Shown: positions 22,501 through 31,500 of the stretch, piece by piece | How positions within the stretch are numbered: the stretch's first letter is position 1 | Layout of the letters: each line of letters starts with the position of its first letter | NCBI GenBank assembly: GCA_043228905.1 | Contig: JBHGNT010000007.1 | Location: forward strand, 6,200,001 to 6,264,000 | Direction of reading: 5' to 3' | Length of the DNA stretch: 64,000 nucleotides | Source of the DNA: Azolla caroliniana | Lineage: Eukaryota; Polypodiophyta | The notes under the pieces: generated by a model | The model's input: only the letters and a program-made list of their open reading frames with translations | Databases searched by the model: none | Told to the model about the DNA's origin: nothing | Position numbers and translations under genes: made by a program

Positions 22501-23623
22501 AGAGCTCGGGTACATGTCGGACATTGTGAAGTACAAGTGTAGAGCCACCTGTAAGGTTGAGCTCTACTGTGCCGATTCCAATGATGTCACAGTGTTGCGA
22601 GTTGCCGACTCGAACTGAGTCGGAGTGACGGATCGTATATTGCCGAAATTGGGATCGATGAGGAGTCACGTGAAATGACGCGCCCGAATCTAAGAGCCAT
22701 GTGCTCGATTCTTCAGTCGTGAGCAGAACTTCTGATCCGACTGGATTTTCGATTGATAGTATATTCGGGTCGTTTGGTAGCACATCAGCTGAGAAGCTGA
22801 CGTAATTGATCTCCTCATGCCGGCCACTCTTCTTGTCTGATTTCTGAGACTTGTCGTTCTTGTTCTTGAGTGCGCGGTAGTCGGCTTTGATGTGTCCGGG
22901 TTTCTTGCAGTAGTTGCAGATTCGGTTATCCCGTGACTGGCTCCGTCTTCGCTGATTGTTCGGCGGTCGTGAGGAATCTCTTCCTCGTATGTTCGATCGG
23001 TCTGTCGAACCTTGTACTACATAAGCGTCGTCTGGTGAGTCTTTGGCGAAAGACTTTCTCCGAGCTGCTTCGGTCAGGATTGCGCTCGTGACTTCGGAGT
23101 ATTTGACAGCCGTGGTTGACGCGTTGCACACGGTTGTGACGAAAGTTTCCCATGATGAGGGAAGGCTGCTCATGAGTATCATTGCTCTGAGTTCATCCTC
23201 GATTGCCGTCCCCTGAGATGAGATTTGGGAGCTTATGCTTTCGTACTCATTAAGGTGTGCTTGAACCGAATCGGATTCTTTCATCCGCAAGTTGTAGAGG
23301 CGCCGGATCAGAAACATCTTCGTTGCGGCGACCTTCTTTTCGTAAGTGTCCGACAGTGTTTTCCACAGTTCGAATGCTGTCGTACACGATTGCACCGTAA
23401 AATATACCGATTCCGATAGGTGCATCCGAATCGTGGCGCGGACGATTCTGTCCAGCTTCTGCCACTCAATTGGTTTGTATCCTTCTGGAGGTTCTTCATT
23501 TTCGATGGGATCGATTTGCCCCTTGACTATGAGATAGTCCTGCATTTGCTCCTTCCAGAAGTTAAAGTTCGATCCATCGAACTTTCGTAGACTCATTTCT
23601 GACGAGCCGAATGTTGATGCCAT
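19592..23623 (-). CDS. gag-pol: Copia-5 Gag-Pol polyprotein (1343 aa)
   Basis: This is a full-length copia polyprotein. It comprises Gag (about 1-230), zinc knuckle (about 236-249), protease LLDSGASFHVT (about 311), integrase with H-H-C-C (WHRRLGHL to FCEHCQYG, about 437-475), a catalytic core (HSDVC; RTDNRGEF; EQNGIAERMNRT), RT (KWVYRLKETSD onward, catalytic YVDDMLISGR) and RNase H (YTDSDFAG; STTEAEYVAAS). The start ATG is the first in frame after a 690-base leader. Two substitutions stand out in an otherwise intact protein: the last knuckle Cys is Tyr (GHIKADY), and the usual TDNGGEF of the integrase core reads TDNRGEF. Either could disable the element. A functional copia would use the particle-borne enzymes to copy its RNA into DNA and insert it. 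Confidence 0.95.
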   Translation of the reverse strand: MASTFGSSEMSLRKFDGSNFNFWKEQMQDYLIVKGQIDPIENEEPPEGYKPIEWQKLDRIVRATIRMHLSESVYFTVQSCTTAFELWKTLSDTYEKKVAATKMFLIRRLYNLRMKESDSVQAHLNEYESISSQISSQGTAIEDELRAMILMSSLPSSWETFVTTVCNASTTAVKYSEVTSAILTEAARRKSFAKDSPDDAYVVQGSTDRSNIRGRDSSRPPNNQRRRSQSRDNRICNYCKKPGHIKADYRALKNKNDKSQKSDKKSGRHEEINYVSFSADVLPNDPNILSIENPVGSEVLLTTEESSTWLLDSGASFHVTPHRSQFRQYTIRHSDSVRVGNSQHCDIIGIGTVELNLTGGSTLVLHNVRHVPELSRPLISVGQLDEDGIRAGFSSGGWTLHRGNLLLARGPKIHSLYPLHVTLREGNLFLVDIPVSSLWHRRLGHLSKAGITHLSRAGYIPKLSFSDHQFCEHCQYGKQAAASHPTSAPRDTRPLDLVHSDVCGPMPHQSLGGASYFVSFIDDSTRKVWAYPIRTKDRVFSIFSDWLAMVENQTDRKLKCFRTDNRGEFKSEEFVKFCRQRGIRREFTAPHSPEQNGIAERMNRTIQERIVSMLQHSGLSDGFWAEALLTAVHIINMSPSRPLGLQIPQELWIGSKPNYDKLRIFGCEAYALIPKDDRRKLAPRSRKCIFLGYGSDGEMGYRLWDPERRQIVRSSDVVFNESAMNPSVEKPIEVRRVTFSDVPTLQEGPALNTRSASRVAEPYTTDSDNSDSAQPNDSLSDHPTSIPDATSPIIPRRSERLSQPPERYSPGIFFTDAGEPTSYEEASTSVDSATWHLAMESEMHSIRANKTWDLVELPKNRRALPCKWVYRLKETSDSTTPKYKARLVAKGFRQEYGVDFDEIFSPVVKMTTLRFLLGVVAADNLELIQLDVKTAFLHGDLEEEIYMEQPKGFVATGQEHLVYRLRKSLYGLKQAPRQWYKKFDDFIQSIGFSKSDEDHCLFTNTAQDGSPIFLIIYVDDMLISGRHAGELADLIRQLRLKFAMKDLGPARHIFGMKISRHRDKRHLFLSQTDYIGRVLERFNMQSAKSASTPLPMNLRLSQRDCRTSGPEGEDMKSVPYAPAVGSLMYLMVATRPDISHAVGVVSRFMHNPGRSHWNAVKHVFKYLAGTKDHGILFGPNRTSGVVGYTDSDFAGCIDSRKSTTGYCFKFGNGAISWKSKLQECTATSTTEAEYVAASDAAKEALWLGRLAHTFRQVDHDSAPVVYSDSQGAVALSKNPVHHNASKHIDVQYHFVRDCVISGKIGLEKISTTDNVADGMTKCLSADRFRSLRHQMGVTTNQSG

Positions 23624-24326
23624 CAGATTCGGTTTCGGTTGACGAAGCTCGGTTCGGAGTTGACTACGAACCTTGTTGGAGTGCAGCCGGTTGGCTCACC
23701 CGATATCGTTCTAGTCGGATTTGAACCCGAGTCGGTTCGGCTTCGGATATATGTATTGTTGAACTTGCTCGAATTGACTCTGGTAACTTGAGGGACAGAA
23801 CCAGCTGGTTTTCCCGGATGTTGCCGAGTCGGAGTGAGCCCGGTTCGCTTCGGATGTATATGCCGAATACCGATTATTGAAACCGATTGTCTGGACCGAT
23901 TCTGCTTCGGGTGACTGCAGCGACGAGAGAGACGGATCCAACTGATCCTCCAGAATGTCGATCAGCCGGATGAAGCACGAATTGGGGTTGTTGTCTTGAG
24001 ACCGATCTGCACCGAGTGGTTACAATGAGCGGCGAGCAGCGTTTGTTGACTCTTCAGATGCCGTTTAACCGAGTGGAGCACGATCGTGTCAATGTTGCAC
24101 AAGGGGATTTCACCTCGAGCGGTTACGATCACAGGGAACAGAGTACAACCGGCTGGCTTACTCCAAGCGAAGATAATCTAACGCGATGAGATGCAGGCCT
24201 CGTTTTTTTTTTTCTTCTTCTTCTCTCTTCTTCGAATGGTGCAAGAAACCGAATGCTGTGCAGGCTGAGACGACGGCCGACAGCGGATGTTGGAGGACCG
24301 AATACTGTGCAGGCTCTGATACCAGA
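23624..24326 (-). other. Copia-5 5' leader and primer site
   Basis: This is about 690 bases between the 5' LTR and the polyprotein ATG, long for a copia leader. The primer site is at 24313-24324. The rest is rich in TCGG words with a T/C tract at 24207-24232 and has no convincing coding sequence. It would be the place for a packaging signal, but no specific structure can be assigned by eye. Confidence 0.7.
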
Positions 24327-24413
24327 TGTTGTAAACAAGGTCGTCTATGCGGAAGATCAAACAGCATTCAATTCTGATGAGTACCTGCGTATGACAGTTT
24401 CAAGGTCGTGCAC

Positions 24414-24447
<34 letters not shown>

Positions 24448-24632
24448 ACAAAAGACTTTCTATTCAATAGAAACAATAATACAACACCCAACCTTACAAA
24501 AAGGTTACAAGGTCACTATATATAGTGACCGACTTAGGGCAACTACCGTTTATGCTAATTACACAAATGGCCCAAACTTGAGCTATACAAAGGGATAGTG
24601 TGAATACGTCCATTATACACTTGTATTCGACA
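24327..24632 (-). repeat. Copia-5 5' LTR (306 bp)
   Basis: The same length as 19092-19397. Visible differences are a G for A in GGGCAACTACCG/ATTTATG and one position at the end of the GA microsatellite. GAAGA follows at 24633-24637. Confidence 0.95.
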
Positions 24633-24930
24633 GAAGATACGGGCGACGACGCGCGCCACCGAGGAACTGCACGGGGCCTGCCCGAACGTGCGAGTCAAGA
24701 TCGGCGACGTCAAGATTGACCAGCACTTCTTCGTATAGGAGACGTCCTCAGATCCGGTCATATTAGGGGAACCATACATCACGGCGGTGAGAATGGAGAC
24801 CAAGGTGCTAGACAACGGTTCGGCCTACGCGAAGGTCAAAAGCCAGGACGGGCGCCATTCGGTCCAATTTCTGACGGTGCGACCGAACCACGAGCGAAAC
24901 CGCGAATCCCTTGGTGGCGAGAACCGGGAG

Positions 24931-24940
24931 GATTTTTAGA
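24931..24940 (+). promoter_or_regulatory. Putative -1 frameshift site, Gypsy-A1
   Basis: GATTTTTAGA, preceded by G: ORF1 reads GAT TTT TAG (stop at 24937-24939), while the -1 frame reads TTT TTA GAG and stays open into ORF2 with no intervening stop. G GAT TTT followed by TAG has the form of the slippery heptamer known from dianthovirus RNA. The site is shared with 29672, 54815 and 61468. Confidence 0.65.
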
Positions 24941-27900
24941 GAGGGCTGCCAAGGCGTGGGGCCGAGACAGTCTGGACACTCGGGAAAGACCCCACGACTG
25001 TACAATAGGTACGAAGTTTTGCTTCTCCAACAACGGAGGGTGTATGATAGTCGGCATCGTTGGCCGAGAAAAGACAAGGGCGGAAGTGCGACTTCGAGCG
25101 TGCGGAGTTCTCGGCCCGGACGAGGAAATCAGCGGAGCCGTGGAGGCGGTCTCCTTCGACGACACCTTGGGAATGCTGAGGAAGGTAGCCGGAGAAGACC
25201 TTAACGAAGACCGGACGATACCGGTATGTTCCGAAGAGATGTACGAAGTCATCGCGAACTTCAGTCGGGGGCTCGGGTCGGATCGGACGGCCCGAGTTAG
25301 CACGAAGTACAAGATTGTGGACCAGAAGGTAAGGCCAGTCGCGGCACCCTTGCCGGAGGGCAGCGAGTCCTGAATCAGAGGGGTGGCGTCGGACCCTAGT
25401 TTACGAGATCCGGCCTGCATAGGACACACCTTCACCGACGGGACGCTCCGAGAGCTCAAGATCGGTGGGGGCGGGTTCCTACTGCCGGCGGAGGAAGACC
25501 GGTTTCGGAAAATGCTCGGAAGGCATGGGAAAGCCTTCGCATTCTCGCCGGAAGAGATCGGGTGCGTAGACCCGACAATCGTGGAGCTGATGGTGATATT
25601 CACGGTACCGCATGTGCCGTGGAATCTCAAGCCGATTCCGGTACCAAGAGCTCACATCCCGGAGTTGATGGAGCTACTGAGGCAGAAAGTCGATATGGGT
25701 ATTCTCGAACCGTCGAGCGCGCCATACTCGAACCGATGGTTTACTGTACCAAAGAAAAACGGAACATTGCGCTTCATTCAGGACCTGCAGTCGGTCAACA
25801 GAGTGACCATTCGGAACGCAGGAATCGGACCGACCATAGACGAGTTCGCGGAGGCCTTCGCCAGAAGGTCGATTTACTCGGTCGGTGATCTGTACTCGGG
25901 GTACGACCAGTTCCAGCTAGCCGTGGAGAGCAGAGACATTACAACGATGCGAACTCCCCTCGGCCTAGTGCGAATGTGTACCCTGCCACAAGGAGGGACC
26001 AACTCGGTGGCCCACATGGTGAATGCAATGAACAAGGTACTGAGGGATTGCATCCCGGACATCACCATGCCGTTTCTAGACGATATCCCTATCAAAGGGT
26101 GCCAGGTGCAAGAGAAGGACGAGACAATCGAGCCGGATGGATGCCGGCGGTTCGTGGCAACACACATTGATGACTGCGAGAAGGTGCTGCAAAGGCTAGA
26201 GGATGCGAGGCTTACCTTCTCTGGGGAGAAATCGGCCTTCGGGCAATCGGAAATCCTGGTGGTCGGACACCTGTGCGGACCATATGGCCGGAAGCCGTCA
26301 CTGGCAAAGGTAGAAGCCATCTCCGCGATGAAGACCGACTGTAGCTCGGTTACGGAAGTTCGGAGGTTCCTAGGGGCATGCGCGTTCTACCACATATGGA
26401 TCCCGCATTACGCCCACGTTGCGGAGCCGCTATACGGGTTGCTGAAGAAAGGGCGAAAATTCGAGTGGCGAGACGAGCACACAGAGTCGGTCCGGAAGCT
26501 GAAGGAAGCTCTTGCGGCAGCACCGGCGCTTCGGAAGGCTGTCTACGGGAAGGGTACCCCGGTATACATAACAGTGGATACAAGTCCGACCGGGATCGGA
26601 TGGGTCGTCAACCAAGAGGACAAGGACGACATTCGGTTCCCGATTCGATTCGGCGCGAAGGTCCTCAGTGAACGACAACGAGGGTACGCCCAGGTTAAAC
26701 GCGAACTTTGGGGTATCGTTTCGGCAGTAAAGGCCGACAAAGACTACCTGATCGGGACAGAAGTGGTTATCGAGACGGATTGCCTGCCGATTCTCGGCAT
26801 GGTTTCCGGATGCGCGACACAGGACCTGGCGATGCTCAGGTGGATAGCGTACATCAAGTCCCTGGACCCGGAAATACGACACATTTCCGGAAAAGACAAC
26901 GCCATGGCCGACATGCTTTCGAGGGTGAGGTTTGATGACGAGGACGGCATGGTTTCGGAGGACGAAGAAGTCGGCGTGGACTTCTTCGAGGCGGCGTACG
27001 TGATGACCGATGGGGCGAGCACTTCGGCACTTAACGGCTTCGACGAGAGCAAGTACGACGGCGAGTGGCTCCAGATCGGTGGGTTTTTGAGGACAATGAC
27101 GCCGGATGCGTCATGGACGAGGGACGAGGCAAACCGGATCCGGAAGAAAGCATACCGATTCTTTCTCCGGGACGGATACTTATGGAAGCACCCGAAGAAG
27201 AGGAACGGCGTCCCGCTCCGGGTGGTGGCGATGAAGGAAGAACAGGAGGAGCTGTTGATGGCCTACAACGACAGCCCTTGGGCTGGACACCGTGGAACGT
27301 GGGCCACGTTCGAGAAGATAAAGGGGAAGTAATGGTGGCCGGGACTATACCGGGACATGCATCGGTTCGTGACAACTTGCGAGAGCTGTCAGATGCACTC
27401 CATAGTCCGACATCGGGACGAGCTTCACCCTACGTACCCTCCGACCATCCACTTCAAATGGATGGTAGACCTGGTGACGATGCCGATGGGAGTAGGACAG
27501 ATGCGGTATCTGGTCCTGGCTCGGGAAGATCTGACGAACCAGGTGGAAGGCCGAGCCCTTCAGAACAAAACGACTGCAGCCGTATGTCGGTTCCTGATCG
27601 AGGACGTGATATGCCGGTACGGGTGCGTCGGGAAGATTGTGGCTGATCGCGGGGAGTTGGACGCCGAAGAGGCCGAGGAGCTGTTCGACCGGCTAGGAGT
27701 CAAGCTCTCGCTTACCACTGCGTACAATCCGGAGGCGAATGGAAAGGTGGGGCGCGGACACGGACCAATCGTCAAGGCGTTAGTTCGGGCATGCGGAGGT
27801 CAAGTCAGGAACTGGCCGCGACTGTTGCCTTACGCGTTGTGGGCGGACCGAACTACGCACAGTTCGGTAACCGGATTCATGTCGGCAGATCTCATGTTTG

Positions 27901-28403
27901 GGCAAAAGCCGATCATGCCGATGGAACGTACGATCTCCTCATGGGCAACTGTGGACTGGAGAGACGAGATGAGCCGGGAGGAACTGTTGACGGCGCGCAT
28001 AAGACAGCTCGAGCGAAGACCGGAGGACGTGGAGCAGGCTGCGGAAAGGCTTCGGGTGGCCAGGACGAGGAACAAAGCCCGGTTCGACCGGACGCACTGG
28101 CTCCGACCGAAGAAGATCGAGGAAGGCGACTGGGTGCTATTCTACGACAGCAGCCTCGACAACCAACACCGAGCGACACGGAAGTTCGCAAGAAGGTGGT
28201 TCGGGCCTTACGTGGTACAAAGCGCCAACGACAACGGGACATACCATCTGGCGGAACTCGACGGCACGAGAATGGCGATACCGGTAGCTGGGAAGCGGAT
28301 CAAAGCGTTCAAGAAGCGACATGACGATGAGCCGGATCCGGTTAACCTGGACCGCGATGACGAACGATCCGAAACCGAAGAAGAACCGACGGGCGGGGAA
28401 TAA
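24940..28403 (+). pseudogene. pol: Gypsy-A1 ORF2: RT-RNase H-integrase, two stops
   Basis: It is open in the -1 frame from the ORF1 stop. After a region starting FLERAAKAWG, the RT begins near PYSNRWFTVPKKNG (25715), with DLYSGYDQFQL and catalytic MPFLDDIPIKG (about 26070). RNase H follows (VDTSPTGIGW; ETDCLPILGM; DNAMADMLSR). The integrase HHCC region is WAGHRGTW to CESCQ, the core has FKWMVDL and VADRGELD, and it ends with the GPY module RRWFGPYVV. No chromodomain is seen. Stops: TGA at 25371-25373 (CGA in A2) and TAA at 27330-27332 (TAC in A2). The catalytic Glu is Gly here (ANGKVGRGH; A2 has ANGKVEREH). The frame never shifts. Confidence 0.88.
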
Positions 28404-28476
28404 AGGCTGGACCGGTTTTCTCCGTCCGAACTCAATTTGGCGCATGCCAGTGGATGCGCGGTTAGGTGGGCGCGGA

Positions 28477-29122
28477 TGTCGTGAAGAAAACTGTCCACGA
28501 GCTGAATCGGTGCGCCGGAGCATAGGAACCGGCGCTTCAAGCATGTACGCCTTACGTTGTACATAAGGGAGCATTAGGGACGTAGAGGATCCTACGTAGG
28601 TAGATTCGGTAGGTAGGAAGTTATTAGGAAACGGCTCCTTCCTTGCCTATAAAAGGAGGGAGACGAGAAGGGGGAAAGGGGATCGCGGAATCAGAGAGGA
28701 CGAAGTGCTGTCGGATCGCGGACCGAAGGCTTCTCTCTCTTCCATACTCTGTAGCTCCTTTCTGTGCAGGTTTTCGGGAGGCTCGCGCTGCTCTAAGGAA
28801 TGCCCGAATGCTTCCGGCAGCACCTCCAACCTACTCTTTCTTTTCTGTGCGTTTACGAACAGGCATCGGCATCTGTTCGCCGGCCTGTTCGATTGTAACC
28901 AACGTCGTGCTTCTGTTGTTCGTTTTGTTAACATATATATATACATACATTCGTGTCTCTCTGTGTCGCTGTCCCACTCGCGTCTTTGTGTCGAAGGGCC
29001 GTGTCCCTGTGGATCTACGCTCGCACCTAGTGGGTCTCTTCTTCTCCTTTCTCTCTTGCTCTTCGGTACAGGACCCCCGAGGTCCTGCCTCATTCCACGC
29101 ATCCGCGAGGAATACCTTGACA
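28477..29122 (+). repeat. Gypsy-A1 3' LTR (646 bp)
   Basis: TGTCGTGAAG to CCTTGACA. TATAAAAG is at 28648-28655 inside CTCCTTCC/GGAGGGAG inverted repeats, GGACGAAGTGCT at 28699 and TATATATA near 28935. Unlike the 5' copy it keeps its 3' end. Confidence 0.9.
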
Positions 29123-29576
29123 ATGCGTCCGCACGCTCATCCGCACATACGCGTCCGTGTAAAACGTCCACGCGTATGCCCGAAACTTGCACATGCATGT
29201 ACATCCGAAGACATCCACGCGGCCATGTAGACGCGTGTACGCCCGAAGCATGCACACCACATAGTGTAGCCCAAGTCACCTTGAACATCCTATGCTCCAC
29301 ACATTGATAAAATGAATGTGTTTTGGTTTCCCTTATATATTCTGGGTTCCAATGTTGTCCTATCTATGTGGGATATCTCACAATTTTGTCTTTTCTTTTC
29401 TTTTCTTTAAACTTCACACTCACATAACTTGATACTTGTTTATCCGTTTTATGCGTAGTAAAATATGCTATGAAGCTCTTTAACACATATATCTTTCCAT
29501 ATCCATATATTAAGCTAATCGTAAATAATTATTTTACTAGTTTTCATATAGTGTGTGAAAAACCACACGATAGCGC

Positions 29577-30357
29577 GAGTCAAGAGCCTTGACAATCAAA
29601 GACCTGTTCAATTCCTTACGGTGTGGGTTAATCACGAAAGGAACCGAGATAGCCTTGGAGGCGAATCCTCAGATTTTTAGAGCAGTTTATTGAAGCATGG
29701 GGCACAAATAGTCTGAGCAATCATAAGTCCCCACAAGGAAGCGAAATAACTGGATCGCAAGGAGAAGCAACATGTGTGACACCTAGTGGTGCATGTAAAC
29801 TAACACTACTCAACAAGAAGGACAATCGTCGGATACAAGACTTCAAGAAGGTGCTGAAAGAAGAAAGCATAATCGAAGAAGAAGAATTTGTGTCTCATAT
29901 TCTGGAGGAAGCCTCATTTAACGACACAATCGGCGAAATCGAGGAAGTCATGGACTTGAGCTATCCTCACGATAAACATGTAATTTCGGTTAACTCTATC
30001 GACATGTACGCTATTATCGATGAATATCATCGAGGCATCTTGATGGATGAAGCTGAAGTCAACACAAAATATAAAGCGGTGGATAAGAAGATCAAACCAG
30101 TTGTGGTTCCGCTACCGGAAGATAGTTGGCACAAGATGAAGGAAGTTGCTAATGATCCGAGCTTAAGGGATCCAAAGGCAATAGGTCATGTCTTCACAAA
30201 AGAGACAAAAGCAAAGCTACAAGTTGGAAGGGAAGATTTCCTTCTCCCTGAAGAGGAGAGAATGTTCCGCGGAATGCTTGAGAGACATGGGAAAGCCTTT
30301 GCCTTCTCTCCACAAGAGATCGGATGTGCCGACCCGAAGATAATAGAGCCGATGGTG
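29577..30357 (+). pseudogene. Gypsy-B1 ORF1 end and ORF2 start, truncated
   Basis: 29577-29680 completes ORF1 (VQFLTVWVNHERNRDSLGG and SSDF, then TAG). ORF2 is open in the -1 frame from the same point (FLEQFIEAWGTNSLSN) and runs without a stop to 30357: a Cys/Lys-rich stretch, then the conserved DPSLRDPKAIGHVFT and GKAFAFSPQEIGCADPKIIEPMV found before the RT in all copies. It then breaks into unrelated sequence, so RT, RNase H and integrase are missing. The part before the RT is well preserved, with no stop in either frame. Confidence 0.85.
29672..29681 (+). promoter_or_regulatory. Putative -1 frameshift site, Gypsy-B1
   Basis: GATTTTTAGA at the ORF1 stop, preceded by A instead of G. ORF1 reads GAT TTT TAG, and the -1 frame reads TTT TTA GAG CAG into ORF2. 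It matches 24931 and 54815 although the Gypsy-B proteins are strongly diverged. Confidence 0.65.
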
Positions 30358-30797
30358 ATGGCACTTGAGTTCATACGGAGGGGTACAAGCAAGGTTTGAA
30401 CCTTGCACCTCTAAGATACAAGATAATTGCCTTACCACTAGGACAACTATCATATAGTGTAGATTTTATGTATTTACTTTTCATATATGAATTATAGATG
30501 AAACAACCATTAGAAAACCATGTGCACAAAACCATGGTTCTAAACCCATGGTTTGTGCATGACATAAGCAAAACCGTGTGCACAAAACCATGGTTTTAGC
30601 CCATGGTTTTGTGCATGTCACAAACATGGAAAGACCTATAAAAGCCTCTAGTTGGGCTTGTGTAAGGGGGCTCAATATGTGATATCACCAACACCATTAT
30701 CATCAATATAATTATATTTGTCTTTATCTTCTTCATATTTTCTACTTCTCAAGTGTACAATCTTTCTTCTTCTCAAGTAAACCAATTTCATCTAATC
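30358..30797 (+). repeat. Gypsy LTR material (D1 5' LTR, left part)
   Basis: No gene. It holds a tRNA-like module on the minus strand (box B-like GGTTCAAACC as the complement of 30393-30402; box A-like TAGTGGTAAGG at 30440-30430). Two tandem hairpins follow, with arms TGCACAAAACCATGG and its complement (30523-30559 and 30579-30615). A TATAAAAG box lies near 30637. The 3' end of the same LTR lies at 36304-36406 beyond copia-3. Where this LTR begins is not clear; a TATCATATAGTGTAG near 30447 may be a decayed TGTC terminus. Confidence 0.6.
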
Positions 30798-31490
30798 TGT
30801 TGCAAAACAGCGCTCGATCACAAACCGAGGAATAGGGTCAACTCACAGAAAACGGGAAATACAAAGTGCACGAGGACAATAGAGAGAGGAGTACACAGGA
30901 TGTTTTACGTGGAAAACCCTAAATGGGAAAAACCACGGGAGTCCTCAAACTCCAACTATCACTATAAACAGAGGTGTACAATGGTGAAGCTACAAGGCAA
31001 CGACCTTGAGCTCACTGTCTTCGCCACAGGCGGCGGTGATACACAGAGATGTCGACCTCTTCGTTTCTCTCCCTCTCTCTCCGTTGCTCTCACTTTGCTC
31101 TCTAGACTGAAAACATAAAAATGAGCAACAACATTTAAACTGTTTGCCCTAAGTCATATTTATACACATATGACTTTCGGGCTATTTACAAATATAGCCT
31201 CAAGGGCTCTTGGCAAACATATTCACAAATATGTCCCCGCATCCGGATCTCTCTCCGGGTACATTTGTCATCCGGCTCCGTAACCGGGGTCTTCAGCATC
31301 CGGCTCCGTAGCCGGAGTCTTCAGCATCCGGCTCCGTAGTCGGGGTCTTCAGCATCCGGCTCCGTAACCGGAGTCTTCATCATCCGGCTCCGTAGCCGGG
31401 GTCTTCATCATCCGGCTCCGTAGCCGGGGTATTCATCATCCGATTCCCGGACATCCGACCATCCCATCCGGAGGGACCGTAATCCCAACA
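30798..31490 (-). repeat. Copia-3 3' LTR (693 bp)
   Basis: TGTTGCAAAACAG to CCCAACA on the plus strand. It carries six or seven tandem 28-bp units at 31265-31440, each with CCGGCTCCGTAGCCGG or a variant, and the usual GTTTGCCCTAAGTC/TATTTATAC promoter core. Target duplication TAATC is at 30793-30797. It differs from its partner at about three positions. Confidence 0.95.
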
Positions 31491-31500
31491 AACTCCCCCT

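Larger units (their letters stand above)
19092..24632 (-). mobile_element. Copia-5, complete young copia retrotransposon (5541 bp)
   Basis: It has two 306-bp LTRs that are almost identical, a perfect 5-bp target duplication GAAGA, a primer site TGGTATCAGAGC two bases from the 5' LTR, a polypurine tract and a single uninterrupted 1343-codon frame. It inserted in the protease region of Gypsy-A1. This is the best-preserved element in the window and the last event of its stack. It is only distantly related to copia-1 to copia-4, with shorter LTRs and different Gag. Confidence 0.96.
16628..29122 (+). mobile_element. Gypsy-A1 retrotransposon, carrying copia-5
   Basis: LTRs lie at 16628-17253 and 28477-29122. 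The flanks are ACGC (16624-16627) and ATGC (29123-29126), a 4-bp duplication with one transition. It is inserted in the B-family LTR 15682-29572. Both open regions are recognisable but carry stops, one frameshift and the copia-5 insertion. The primer site is deleted. With no primer site and broken frames, this copy cannot move on its own. Confidence 0.9.
15682..29572 (-). mobile_element. Gypsy-B solo-like LTR inserted in Gypsy-B1, split by Gypsy-A1
   Basis: 15682-16627 and 29127-29572 together make one B-family LTR of about 1.39 kb on the minus strand. It shows the same pyrimidine tract, CATGCAACTAAAAGT repeats (16130-16265) and GC-rich GTACACTACGG repeats (16370-16620) as 1215-2536. No internal B sequence is attached, so it behaves as a solo LTR. 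The flanks are ACGT on the left (15678-15681) and GCGC on the right (29573-29576). They differ by two transitions, so a decayed 4-bp duplication is likely but not proven. Its outer TG has become TA at the right end (CGATA). Confidence 0.75.
1215..30357 (+). mobile_element. Gypsy-B1 retrotransposon, dispersed and 3'-truncated
   Basis: The pieces in order are LTR 1215-2536, internal 2537-4622, copia-1 insertion (4623-15669), a short internal piece at 15670-15681, a B-family LTR insertion in minus orientation (15682-29572), and internal 29573 to about 30357. The pol reading breaks off at 30357 in the N-terminal part of the RT region, beside debris of another gypsy LTR, and no 3' LTR of this copy is seen. 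The protein reading resumes in phase across both insertions, which supports one original element. Confidence 0.85.

Noticed and set aside
24836-25630. 264-codon minus-strand frame, with a 271-codon twin at 54720-55535
   Set aside because: Both are antisense shadows of Gypsy-A ORF2; the plus strand carries RT-type motifs in a constant frame.
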